Assembly (NCBI GenBank): GCA_003254905.1
Contig: QANU01085255.1
Location: 655,624-719,623, forward strand
DNA: 64,000 nucleotides
From: Nissolia schottii
Lineage: Eukaryota > Streptophyta > Magnoliopsida > Fabales > Fabaceae
Direction of reading: 5' to 3'
In this document: positions 46,775 through 57,594 of the stretch, in pieces
Layout of the letters: every line of letters starts with the position of its first letter
How positions within the stretch are numbered: position 1 is the stretch's first letter
Notes under the pieces: model-generated
What the model saw: the letters and a program-made list of their open reading frames with translations, nothing else
The model's database searches: none
What the model was told of the DNA's origin: nothing
Translations under genes and position numbers: made by a program

Positions 46775-46824
<50 letters not shown>
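46775..46824. repeat. (TA)n microsatellite at gap edge
   Basis: About 24 TA dinucleotides immediately before the assembly gap. A second TA run (47360-47381) follows the gap. Confidence 0.95.
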
Positions 46825-46829
<5 letters not shown>

Positions 46830-46837
46830 TTAATGAC

Positions 46838-47359
46838 NNNNNNNNNNNNNNNNNNNNNNNNNNNNNNNNNNNNNNNNNNNNNNNNNNNNNNNNNNNNNNN
46901 NNNNNNNNNNNNNNNNNNNNNNNNNNNNNNNNNNNNNNNNNNNNNNNNNNNNNNNNNNNNNNNNNNNNNNNNNNNNNNNNNNNNNNNNNNNNNNNNNNNN
47001 NNNNNNNNNNNNNNNNNNNNNNNNNNNNNNNNNNNNNNNNNNNNNNNNNNNNNNNNNNNNNNNNNNNNNNNNNNNNNNNNNNNNNNNNNNNNNNNNNNNN
47101 NNNNNNNNNNNNNNNNNNNNNNNNNNNNNNNNNNNNNNNNNNNNNNNNNNNNNNNNNNNNNNNNNNNNNNNNNNNNNNNNNNNNNNNNNNNNNNNNNNNN
47201 NNNNNNNNNNNNNNNNNNNNNNNNNNNNNNNNNNNNNNNNNNNNNNNNNNNNNNNNNNNNNNNNNNNNNNNNNNNNNNNNNNNNNNNNNNNNNNNNNNNN
47301 NNNNNNNNNNNNNNNNNNNNNNNNNNNNNNNNNNNNNNNNNNNNNNNNNNNNNNNNNNN
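46838..47359. other. Assembly gap (522 N)
   Basis: A run of 522 unresolved bases bordered on both sides by TA dinucleotide repeats. The gap was probably caused by the repeat itself, and no gene is cut by it as far as the flanks show. Confidence 0.99.
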
Positions 47360-47381
47360 TATATATATATATATATATATA

Positions 47382-48973
47382 TTTTAAAAGGTGACAAATT
47401 TAAGGGAAGATTTAAAGAACATTTTAGCTAGGTTTTCGATTTTTCGAAAAGGAATTGAATGGGTTTGAAGAAGAAAGATTCTTATGATATAGATTTGTTG
47501 GTATGGCAATGGAATGTAGACTCGATCCAGCTACTATCCCAAATATAGAGAGGAAAATGATAGGTGTCGACTAGTCAAACTTTTGTGCTCATTGATAGGA
47601 TTGAATTTTTCTTTCTCCTTTTCACATCATAATTTTTTTTGCAATTTTCGTCATGGCCCTTTTGTTTTCCGTTTTTACACAAAGCCCCTTTTCTTTTTCC
47701 TATTTACAACTTTATTACCCTGACCCTATCTAACTGTAAATCCTTGGAAGATATAAAAATCGCTCAAGCGAAATGTTTTACATTCACAATATTCAAATTT
47801 AAGATTATTAATTAAAAGATTGACTTAAGTTAGTAACGTGACTTTTAAGAGTAACTGAGTTTTTTTGCCTCTTCAAAAATTACTTAAAAAAGTTATAGTA
47901 ATATTATTTGATAATAGAATAAGAACGTAACTTTTAATAAGTAAAAATTATGGGAGAAATGTTTGGTAAATATGCTATCTTTATATATAAAACTATTATA
48001 ATAAACATAAAATTTAAAGAGAGTAATAATAACCTTTAAAATTTAAAATTATATTAATATTTTAAAAAATTATCCATGAGAACTCTCATTAGCACATTTA
48101 ACTTTTAAAAGTTAATAACAAAAATATAAAAAAAAAATATTGATTTATAACTTTTTAGAATAGGAGCACCCCCAAAAAGTTTTATCAAACTCAGTCTTAG
48201 ATTCGCATGAATGCATATTACTCATATATTTAATTCAGATTTTATAATTGATTTTATTTTTAATACGTAATTTCTTTACTATTTGGCTTGAACCAGTTGG
48301 AGAATAACATGTGATCACCACTTGGAAATGCTCCTAACTACACAATAGGAATAGATCATTAGACTTTGTACACTTTTGGCTTTGCCATAGGCTATTATAC
48401 TCATTTACCTTGGTTTTGTATTACATGCATGTTAATTTGTTCATTGTTAATGTAACTACAGGTTATCTTATTTATTAGTTAATTAAGAAAATGATAAAGC
48501 TTTAGAATATTGTGATCAAGTGTAATCATATATCATGTCCATGGTGCTGATATATAATTGGACTAACAATAGTTGGTTGATATTAGTGTGTCGGTTAAGG
48601 TTTACTTATACGTTGTCCTAGCCAGTACAAAACATGTAATGTTAGTGAAAATCATGTGTTTAACTTTAATCACTATGACCGGCCAACTTTTATGTGTCAT
48701 ATGTTATTTATCAACGACACGTGTTTTGAAAATCCAATTAATCCCACTCATTTTGACCACTACGATTTCGAAGGTTGGCCCGGTCATGGTTCCAAACTGC
48801 TCCACAGTACTAACCAGGTCAAAATAGATAGTATCTGTCAAAATTGGCACATTCCGTGAACCAAATTGTATTCTTTTTTTTCTTTTTTTCTTTTTTAAAT
48901 TATTATTATTTAAATGTATAAAAGTTCATATAATTTAACTTTTTAATCGCCATTCTCTGTAAATGCTTTTGCA

Positions 48974-49025
<52 letters not shown>

Positions 49026-49171
49026 TTAATTGTTTTTTTACTATGTAGTTAATTTAGTCTTAGTAAACACAAAACATGATCAACATTTGTGCACCTTAGT
49101 TTATAACCTTTTTTTCCTTTTGACTTAGATTGAACGTAGTTGAATATGATTCATTGCGATACACCGCATGT
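47382..49171. other. Intergenic spacer with TA microsatellite
   Basis: No gene was recognised. Two overlapping short open frames at 48573-48859 have no domain and no splice context. A long AT dinucleotide run lies at 48976-49020. Confidence 0.5.
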
Positions 49172-49180
49172 TTAAATCAC
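49172..49180 (+). repeat. 9-bp target-site duplication, left copy
   Basis: TTAAATCAC, identical to 50385-50393 on the other side of the element. Nine bases is the diagnostic duplication length of Mutator-like transposons. Confidence 0.85.
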
Positions 49181-50384
49181 GAGTTTTTTACTATACTATC
49201 CCTATTATTAAAATATATTACTAAAATGTTCCTGGTTCAAAACATATTATAATAATGCACCTGTTTTAGCCAGCATTACAGATGAGTCAGCATGGCAAGA
49301 CCACGTAGGATTCGCCAATCCGTTTGACGAGTATAGCTAAGATTAGCCAAGTCGTTAGGCAAATTTGGCTTGAAAACCCCAACTCGCCAGGCGACTATGA
49401 TTGAATTCGCTAATGTGGAAGGCGATTATGCATTGAATTTACCAATCGATTTGGCAAATTTGGATTGAATATGTCAACCGATTTGGCAAATTTGCTTCTG
49501 GCCCCTTAACCTAACCCCAACACCCCAAACCACTTCATCTATTCTCATTTTCTAAATTTCACTTCTCTCTCTAGAATCTCAGTTCTCTCTCAACTCTTTG
49601 TGACTTTGTTAGCTTTAATTTAATTTGGTTTTTTTAGTAATGACTTTATTATCTGTAATTCTGTTATTTTAATTTTATGTAGCTTATTTTGAACTTATGT
49701 TGTTTGAAACCTAAATGTTATATCACAGACATGACAACCATAAACTACATGCAATGATTTAACATCTAGTCCTAACATTTGGCACGTGAAATCGATTGCT
49801 TCCAGTGATCATAAATGGCATATCAATTGAATCGCTTCAACAAATTATCGAGAACAAAAAGTTCTAATCTAATAATTATCTTTGCGATTGTTCAAATCTT
49901 ATAATTGAGGATTTAAAACACAACCTCCATTACCCTACATAGAGCATCCTAAAAACTTCTTTAATTATTATCCTTAGTAAAAAAATTATAGCCAAATTGA
50001 TTTTTAAAATCAGACCTCGTACCGCCATTTTCCAATGTCAAAGCAAGAACTAGTAACACTGCAAGGCAAATTCAATGCAAAATCGCCAAACCGTCTGGCA
50101 AATGCAACCCAAATTCGCCAAATCGGTTCAATGCATAATTGCCTTCCATGTTGGCGAATTCAATGCATAGTCGCTAGATGAGTTGGCGTTTTCAAACCAA
50201 ATTCACCTAACGGGTTGGCTACTCTTGCTTGTACTCGCCAAATGGATTGACAAGTCCTACATGGCCTTGTCATGCAGATTTGTCTGTCATGCTGTCCGAA
50301 ATAGATGCATTCTTGTAATATATTTTAAAACAGTAACATTTTGGTAATATGTTTTAGTAACAAGGCAAGTGTAGTAAAAAGCTC
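49181..50384. mobile_element. Non-autonomous Mutator-like element (MULE) with long TIRs
   Basis: 1204 bp. The left terminus GAGTTTTTTACTATACTATC and the right terminus in reverse complement, GAGCTTTTTACTACACTTGC, begin inverted repeats that can be followed for over 300 bases. Examples are TATTACTAAAATGTTCCTGG against TATTACCAAAATGTTACTGT, and CCACGTAGGATTCGCCAATC against CCATGTAGGACTTGTCAATC. The repeats carry multiple CGCCAA/TTGGCG words. About 500 bases of unique interior (49500-50020) has no transposase frame, so the element must be moved in trans. It is flanked by an exact 9-bp duplication (TTAAATCAC). Confidence 0.88.
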
Positions 50385-50393
50385 TTAAATCAC
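50385..50393 (+). repeat. 9-bp target-site duplication, right copy
   Basis: TTAAATCAC directly after the right terminus GCTC, identical to the left copy at 49172-49180. Confidence 0.85.
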
Positions 50394-50669
50394 ACATTTA
50401 ATAAAACAGTACCATGTATAATGTATTTTATGAGTTTATAAAAACTCTTTTAAACCATATCTAGTTTAAATAAGAGATTGATTTAAACACATTATCAGTG
50501 TTAAGAGTACTTTTATATTATTCACTTATATATTACTATATATACAACTTTTAATATATAAGTGAGTGGTTGTGTAATTTTATTTTACATTAAAATGAAA
50601 TTATCTTAATAACACTTTTTTAAATTTACATGCACTTAACTTGAATAAATGCTAGCTAAATATTTAAAG

Positions 50670-51082
50670 TAGGGCTGTCAAAATGGGTCCGGCCCGTTTA
50701 CCCGGTTAAATGGACGGGCTTTACATGCAAAAAAATAGGCCCGCGAAAATTAAAAAAAAATTGGACTGGCCCGTTTAAGCCCGGTCTGTTTAGGCCCGGC
50801 CCGTTTGGCCTGTGGGCTGGCCTGTTTACCCGTGATTTTTTAAAAAAAAAAATTTAAATAATTTGTTTTGAATTTTTTGAATTTTTTTTGAATTTTTTTG
50901 AATTTTTGTTAAATATTTAAAATTTTATTTTTATTTTTATTTTTAATTTTTAAAAAAATAAACGGGCTGGCGGGCGGCCCGTTTAGGCNAAATATGCATA
51001 TTTTTTGCCCGGCTCGTTTAGGCTCGCGGGCCTTACCGGGCGGGCCTAAACGAGTTGGGCCCGCCCGTTTTGACACCCCTTA
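50670..51082. mobile_element. hAT-type MITE with GGCCCG-rich ends
   Basis: The left end TAGGGCTGTCAAAATGGG and the right end in reverse complement, TAAGGGGTGTCAAAACGGG, are the hallmark TIRs of a widespread plant hAT MITE group. Both arms are rich in GGCCCG and CCCGTTTA words, giving strong secondary structure around an AT-rich centre. Flanking octamers ATTTAAAG (50662-50669) and TTTTAAAG (51083-51090) match at seven of eight positions, as expected for an 8-bp hAT target duplication. It holds one unresolved base at 50989. Confidence 0.85.
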
Positions 51083-52439
51083 TTTTAAAGTGTATCAAAT
51101 ATCTATTTCTATTTATTGTATATATTCCACATTTATGGTCATTTTTAAATGATATTTACTTCAATTATGAACAAGATTTAAGTTAGTAAATAAACTTGAA
51201 CTCAACAAGATCCTAATCCTTCTAGTATCTCGGAAAAAAAAAGTTGATTTCACGCTTATGAAGTCCTAACAACTTACATGAAAAGAATTTTGCTATTTTT
51301 GGTTTACATGAAATTATTAAAATAGGTATTCATGTGAAAGATTTGCATTACATATTATAAGCAAATTCATATAATTATATACTACTTTTTTTTGTTGTCT
51401 AAGGGATGTTTGTCACTGACAACGACTAATCTCCTTCAAAATTTTGAAATTACTAAAATGAGTATGTCTCTTCCGACAAAGTATTTTCCTATTTGAATCA
51501 ACACATTGTCAAAAATTAAACCCTTAGCCAAATGCTTAACAAACTCCTTCGAAACTTTCATTATAAAATAATTTACAGCCAACTAAAAACAATATAAACT
51601 ATTTTCCTATTTGAATTTGATAATTTTCCTATTTGAATTTGATATACTTTTTCCTTTTGTTTGGTCATTTGATATTAAATAAAACGGTTAAAAACATTCA
51701 TATAGTAAGTATTTTTTATGATTGTTACGCATTATAAGCATTTTTTAAGGGAAAAAAAAGAAGTAAACTAAAAGAAAAAAAGATGATATGTTTCTTTTTC
51801 TCTTTCGAAATATGAAGGGCCATGGGAGAAAGATATAATTTTACCACCAAGGTACTCATTACTATCCGTGCAGGAATTCATATCATCATAGTTAAAAGTA
51901 AAATTACAAAAAACAATGATCTGTGTTTTTCTTCACCATACAACAAAGTGCAATAAAGAAAAAGAAAAAGAAAAAATTAGTACCCCTGAAATTTGATCTA
52001 AGAGTAAGAGATCTGTTCACCACATTGTAAACGAATTACGGTATAAATATCAGAAGTGTCCAAACCACTCTTTCCCCCTCTCTTTCTTCTTAAAAAAATT
52101 TTAGATAAGTTTGACATTAATTATTTTTTTTAAGGTCAGCACATATATACTTTTAAAATTTTTATTTTTGTCTTAATTGTCTCAATTTTAGTGAAATACA
52201 AAAAATATAAGAATTTTTTATCTTTGTATTTCTATTTCTCTATCTTATCTTTGATACTAATAGAAATTTAAAGAGTGTGGCCAAACCACTCTTTCTCTAC
52301 TAACTTTTACAATTTTTTGACTTAATTATTTAATTAAATACTAGAAGAAGTATTAAAAACACCAATAAAGCAGAACTCAAAACGGAATTAAACTAAAGTT
52401 CGGGGTCAGAACAGCAAACTAAGTTACATTTTTTCATGA
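51083..52439. other. Intergenic spacer
   Basis: AT-rich, no gene recognised. A near-duplicate phrase, CCAAACCACTCTTTC with adjoining sequence, occurs at about 52060 and 52273. The spacer grades into the promoter of the F-box/kelch gene. Confidence 0.45.
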
Positions 52440-53322
52440 GTTACTATTTATAATAACACAGACTCACATTATAGACCTCAGTCATTCCCTGTCCAAACTC
52501 TCAAGTTATCTCTCTCTCTCTCTCACCCTTTGCCTCTTTCCGGCAACATGCTTTGACGCCCCCCACTCTTCAATTCATGCGCTTCCCTTCCTTCTCTGAG
52601 ATCTGCCCTCTTTCACTTCCAGGTATACCCTTCCTCCACATTTCTATTTCCACTCATATCCCCCTTCTCAATTCAATCTCCCCTTTTTTTATTGATTTTT
52701 TTTTTTTGCCTTTTTATTTGGATCCGGATCCTGTTACCGATCCTTGAATTGGATCAGAGTATACCCTTTTGCTCAAAATTGGTTTTTTCAGCTTAGATTT
52801 TCTGTTCGAAGCAAAATTAGTCCTTTTTCTGTCCTGTTCTGTTTTCATTTCTTTATTCTGGTGAATTTTAGGTGATTCTTCTGTCTCCATAGCTGCAAAT
52901 CAAGCAAGCAAGTTTGCTGGGTGTAGCTGCTAGATTTCTGGTATTTATGGAATTCCAAATCTTGTCTCTGATTCATTTGATATTTGCACTTGCGTTCTTT
53001 TTTACGGTTTCCTCCAGTTTATGTGCAATTTGGGAGAAGTTCCTTAAAAGGGGTGGTTTTTCTTTTTTTTTAAAAATGGTATAAGGCTTTAAAAGATTTC
53101 TAATTAAAGCCCCCTAATTGTTAGAAAGAATGAATACATAGAGATTGGTTGCATGCAGATGCTAGAATTGATTTATTTTATGGGTGTGTGTGTATATATA
53201 TATATGTGGCATATGAAGGAATTTGTGAAGTAATTGTAGTCTTTGCTTCTTCCTTTCAAGGTTGCTTTTTTTTGCCCATCTGCTATGGTTTTGTTGGGAT
53301 ACACTGAAGAAGATTCCTTGAA
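52440..53322 (+). promoter_or_regulatory. Probable 5' leader and leader intron of the F-box/kelch gene
   Basis: A CT-rich leader-like tract (TCTCTCTCTCTCTC at about 52511-52524) is followed by CTTCCAG|GTATACCC at about 52615-52628, a good splice donor. An acceptor must lie between there and 53322; candidates include CTCCATAG near 52892. An untranslated first exon plus intron is therefore likely. A TATATA run is at 53193-53204. Confidence 0.4.
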
Positions 53323-54486
53323 ATGACAAAGAAAGCTCGTCTAGATTGCTCTTTGCAGGAGGATGGAAAGAAAGCGTGTAGCTTTCTGAAAATGAATACA
53401 AGGGAAGGAGTGAATGATGGTTTTCCAAGACATGGACCACATGACTCGCTTCTCCCCGGTCTTATCGATGATGTTGCGCTGAATTGTCTCGCTTGGGTTA
53501 GTAGATCTGACTATGCTTCACTATCATGTATAAATAAGAGGTACAATAAGCTGATTAATAGTGGCTATCTATATGGATTGAGGAAAGAGTTGGGAGCGGT
53601 GGAGCATTCGGTTTATTTGGTTTGTGACCCTAGAGGATGGGAGGCATTTGATCCCAATATAAATAAATGGATCGCGTTGCCTAGGATTCCTTGTGACGAG
53701 TGTTTTAACCATGCGGACAAGGAGTCCTTGGCCGTCGGATGTGAACTATTAGTTTTCGGCCGAGAATTGATGGAGTTTGCTATTTGGAAGTATAGCTTGG
53801 TTTGTAGAGGATGGGTGAAGTGCCGGGGGATGAACCGGCCTCGCTGTTTGTTTGGATCTAGCAATCTTGGTTCGATTGCTATTGTTGCTGGAGGAAGTGA
53901 TAAGAGTGGTAATGTTCTAAAATCAGCTGAGTTGTATGACTCTTCATCAGGTACATGGGAACTGTTGCCAAACATGCACACGCCACGCAGACTGTGCTCC
54001 GGTTTTTTCATGGATGGGAAATTCTATGTGATTGGCGGTATGTCGAGTCCAACTGTTTCGTTAACTTGTGGGGAGGAATATGATCTTAAGACAAGAAGTT
54101 GGCGGAAAATTGAAGGTATGTATCCTTATGTTAACGGGGCTGCTCAAGCACCTCCGCTTGTGGCCGTAGTTGATAATCAGTTATACGCGGTTGAGCATCT
54201 AACTAACATGGTGAAGAAATATGACAAGGAAAAGAACACCTGGGAAGAATTGGGAAGGCTTCCGGTCCGAGCCGATTCTTCTAACGGCTGGGGCCTGGCT
54301 TTCAAGGCTTGTGGGGAGAAACTTCTGGTCGTGGGTGGACAAAGGGGTCCGGAAGGGGAAGCGGTCGTGCTTAATTCCTGGTGTCCTAAGTCAGGGGTCA
54401 GGAATGGCACCATAGATTGGCAGGTACTCGGCGTGAAGGAGCACGTCGGCGTTTTCGTGTATAATTGTGCTGTAATGGGTTGTTGA
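53323..54486 (+). CDS. F-box/kelch-repeat protein (At5g60570-like)
   Basis: Uninterrupted frame of 387 residues. The start at 53323 follows a likely leader intron; a second Met at 53392 is possible because the first 40 residues are poorly conserved in this family. An F-box-like segment ([20 protein letters not shown], about 44-90) would bind a SKP1 adaptor of an SCF ubiquitin ligase. Kelch repeats follow: a first degenerate one around [10 protein letters not shown], then clear ones with [40 protein letters not shown], and the last around [17 protein letters not shown]. They should form a beta-propeller that recognises a substrate. The extreme C-terminus [11 protein letters not shown] is characteristic of the plant family. 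The substrate is unknown. Related plant kelch F-box proteins regulate phenylpropanoid or light and clock components. Confidence 0.92.
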   Translation: MTKKARLDCSLQEDGKKACSFLKMNTREGVNDGFPRHGPHDSLLPGLIDDVALNCLAWVSRSDYASLSCINKRYNKLINSGYLYGLRKELGAVEHSVYLVCDPRGWEAFDPNINKWIALPRIPCDECFNHADKESLAVGCELLVFGRELMEFAIWKYSLVCRGWVKCRGMNRPRCLFGSSNLGSIAIVAGGSDKSGNVLKSAELYDSSSGTWELLPNMHTPRRLCSGFFMDGKFYVIGGMSSPTVSLTCGEEYDLKTRSWRKIEGMYPYVNGAAQAPPLVAVVDNQLYAVEHLTNMVKKYDKEKNTWEELGRLPVRADSSNGWGLAFKACGEKLLVVGGQRGPEGEAVVLNSWCPKSGVRNGTIDWQVLGVKEHVGVFVYNCAVMGC

Positions 54487-55929
54487 GACACTTTTAGATT
54501 GACTCAACAGAAGAGGCTGCTATCTACAAAATCTGACTTAAGCCTTTGAAGGTCGCTTCGGTGTGACTGAGTTAATTGTTGCTGAGATAGCTCTCTCACT
54601 AGCTGAGAACTTGGCTTTCTTTTCTTTTTAACATGGTTGATTTCAAATGTATTTTTCACTTTCATGATCCATAATTTTAAATTGGTTTGGAGATTTAGGC
54701 TCACACAGATATGTCCTGTTATCCTTTTTTTCTTTTTCCTTAGCCAACTATGTAAAACCAATAAATCAAGTATCTTTAATTGTATAATGCTTCAATGCTC
54801 ATTGTTTGTGCACTTTGCTGATTCAGTCCTGTAGATAGAGGTTTTCTTCTTCTTGTTTTTTTTAGCGAAGATAATAAGGTTGGTCAGAAGTTTTGTTTTT
54901 CGTAGGGATTCGAACATAGCTTCTTGCATTTAACGGGGTGTATAATTTACCACTAGACACTATGGATAGAGATTGCCTTCTCATGTTTGGCTACCAATAT
55001 ATCTATCTATTTTCACACATGCCTCAAAATGTGAATGTTAGATCTTAAGCATAGGTGAAAACAACGTTCCAAATTCATATAAAATCAAATTCATATAAAA
55101 AAGAGGTCCCCTCAGGTGTACAATGTGTTTGTGCAACACGTCCATTGCTTCCAGCTGTAGTTCCTGTATTAAGGTCTTGGCTTTCATCTTCCTATTTATG
55201 TGAAGTGTACTCTTATATCAACAATGTGGCCTAAAGATTATTTTTATTCTTTAACCAGGTAGATTAATTGGGACCATTGTGCAGTGCCCCCAAGTAGATT
55301 GATTCTTTTCTCCACTGCGTTTGTGGCCCATTATTTAATGTTTATTTGTCCTTAGTCTTATATATAGTAAGTATTCACTTAATCCTCAAATTTTTTTCAC
55401 CTGAGGTGAGCTAGTGGTTTTAGTTTTACTCACCTTTTTTATTTTATTGTTATCAGATGAAATTTTGTATCATGTGCTAATTTTTATTTTTTCTCGCATA
55501 ATGTATGCCAGCAGTGGGAGAATGCGATTCATTTCTTTATTTTTAAATGATTGAGATTTAAGAATGGAATTTTACTTTTTACTGGAACATTTCTACCCAC
55601 CATAAATTTTTTTTTAACGAATCCTATTCTGCAAGTCATCCTTTTATTTTTATTTTTATTGTTCAACAATGCGCTAGCGAATTAAGTGATTTTGGGATCT
55701 ATTGCCATAAAAATGACTGGTGCAGTTACTCTACTCCCTCTTGAGAATGACACGCACACGCTAATTCAGTAAAAGAGAATTAACCTGAGTCTATGGATTT
55801 TCGAGAATTTGTTCTGCATGGAGAGAATGCCGAAGAGGCATCTAAGCGAATAGAAATAGAGGAACAAATTTTAACCATTAATATGAGGGTCAAAATTCAT
55901 GGTGCACGAATGCTCTTCTTCCTATTTTT
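54487..55929. other. F-box/kelch 3' flank and spacer
   Basis: The 3' untranslated region comes first, then AT-rich spacer. No gene was recognised. Confidence 0.5.
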
Positions 55930-56692
55930 GAGAGCATTTTAGATCAACATTAAATGGACGTATGTGCAAACATTATCCATAGGTCACAGGTTTTATCTTT
56001 GTTGAGGAAGAGCATGTGCATTTTGGCAAATTTCTCAACCTTTTAACAATTAATGCATAAATATTATAAATATTTTGACATAATTTTTTACATATTACCA
56101 TGAATAAACATTAGATGTTGTAATATAAGCATTATGTGTTTGCCACAAATGCATAAAAATGCAGAATTTGATGTATTGTAAAATTGTGCAAACTTTAAAT
56201 GGGTATATGTGCAAACATTAAATGGGCATATGTGCAAACATTATCCACAGGTCACAGATTTTGTTTACATCACTCTGATTTTTACTCAAATAAAAATAAA
56301 TCTTGACTTTAAAATTAACAAGCACAGGTCATGTATATCTTGTTCTTTTCCTTCTTCCTGTCAATTATGCTTTAGTTTTTTTTTTAACTTCTTTCTTTTT
56401 TATTTAAAAGATGATAACAGCAGCAACATCTTCAATCACTCATCTCTCTAACAAATCCCAGTTATTGCGCATGAGATTGCAAAGAACGACGAGATCGAAG
56501 AGAACGAAGAGGGTGAAGAGAGCATAGAGCAATGAACAGTGAAATTTTTCGAGAAAGACAATGAACGTGGGTTCACGCGCATGTTGGTGAGAGTGGGAGA
56601 AGGAGTGAATGAAACAGTTATTTTAGGAGGTCAGTGTATTCTAATACGGGTGTATGTATGGTGTATGAGATATGGGTGTACTTGTAGCATAA
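55930..56692. mobile_element. Partial element related to the TGCTACA/TGCAAACATTA family
   Basis: Several TGTGCAAACATTA words occur, with a longer direct duplication: ATGTGCAAACATTATCCATA with GGTCACAGG at about 55960 recurs as ATGTGCAAACATTATCCACA with GGTCACAGA at about 56230. The right border GGTGTATGTATGGTGTATGA, then GGGTGTACTTGTAGCA (56651-56692), closely matches the right TIR of the element at 21516-21730. No matching left TIR was found, so the element is truncated or its left end has diverged. Confidence 0.55.
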
Positions 56693-57594
56693 CTGAATTA
56701 GAAAAGTAAAATAAAAATGTAAAATGAGAAATTGTAACATGATTTAAATTGTAAGATCATTATATTCAACTGATAATAGTGAAATTAGATGACATATTTA
56801 AGATCGTAAGATCATAAGATTTTAAGATTTAAAATGAGATCTTAACAATTTGATTGATAGAAAAGACCATGGCTTACTTGTTTGAGCAAACAAGAAGGTG
56901 AGAGAGAGAGAGGGAAGGTTGCGTTCCTCTAAACAAGATTGATCCCACTTTGAATGTAATTAATCAAAAGTTACTCTTTGATTTTATACGATATTTTAAT
57001 AATTTAAAAATACATGTGAAACCATAGTGACAAATATAATTGGTGTCTTTTATTGGAGTGACAAAGTTTCCTTTGGGTTTGGTTGTTAAGATACAATAGG
57101 AATACACAATCACACATGTTTAATTGTTGAGACATGTATAATATTTTAAAATAAAAAGAATTAGTATATTTTTTATATTTTAATTTTACTGAAACACATA
57201 TTAAGATAATGTATTATTTTTTATTAAATTAATATAATAAATTATTTAGAATAAATTTTATATTTTATTTGTATGAAATCAAACAAAATATAAATATGTT
57301 TTTATATTCTTATCCCGCCATAGGCTACGTCAAGTATCACGAGATGACATATGGATGAAACGTTGCTCAAGTTTTATAGAGAAGAGACACAAAATTGGGA
57401 CTTGTGTGATAGCGTCGGTTTAGCCGTGAATGTGAGAACGGTGAAATGAAAGAGAGATGGTAGTGTATACGCCCATATTATGATTCTATTAATTTCCCCC
57501 TCCTCCCATCTCTTTCTAGTGTGAAGCACATCACAGCACAGTAGCAGTGGGGCAAGAGTGTCTCCTCTCCCATTCATTTCCATTAGCAACCAAA
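56693..57594. other. Spacer and upstream region of the RING-ligase gene
   Basis: AT-rich, with a (GA)n run at about 56901-56912. The final 150 bases are leader-like. No TATA box could be assigned with confidence. Confidence 0.45.

Noticed and set aside
46704-47397. Open frames across the second gap with Ile-Tyr repeats
   Set aside because: Artefact of the TA microsatellite plus the N run.
48573-48859. Overlapping 84- and 67-codon open frames in a GC-richer patch
   Set aside because: No domain or splice signals; similarity to a known protein could not be recognised.
53613-54011. 132-codon minus-strand open frame
   Set aside because: Antisense shadow of the F-box/kelch coding sequence.
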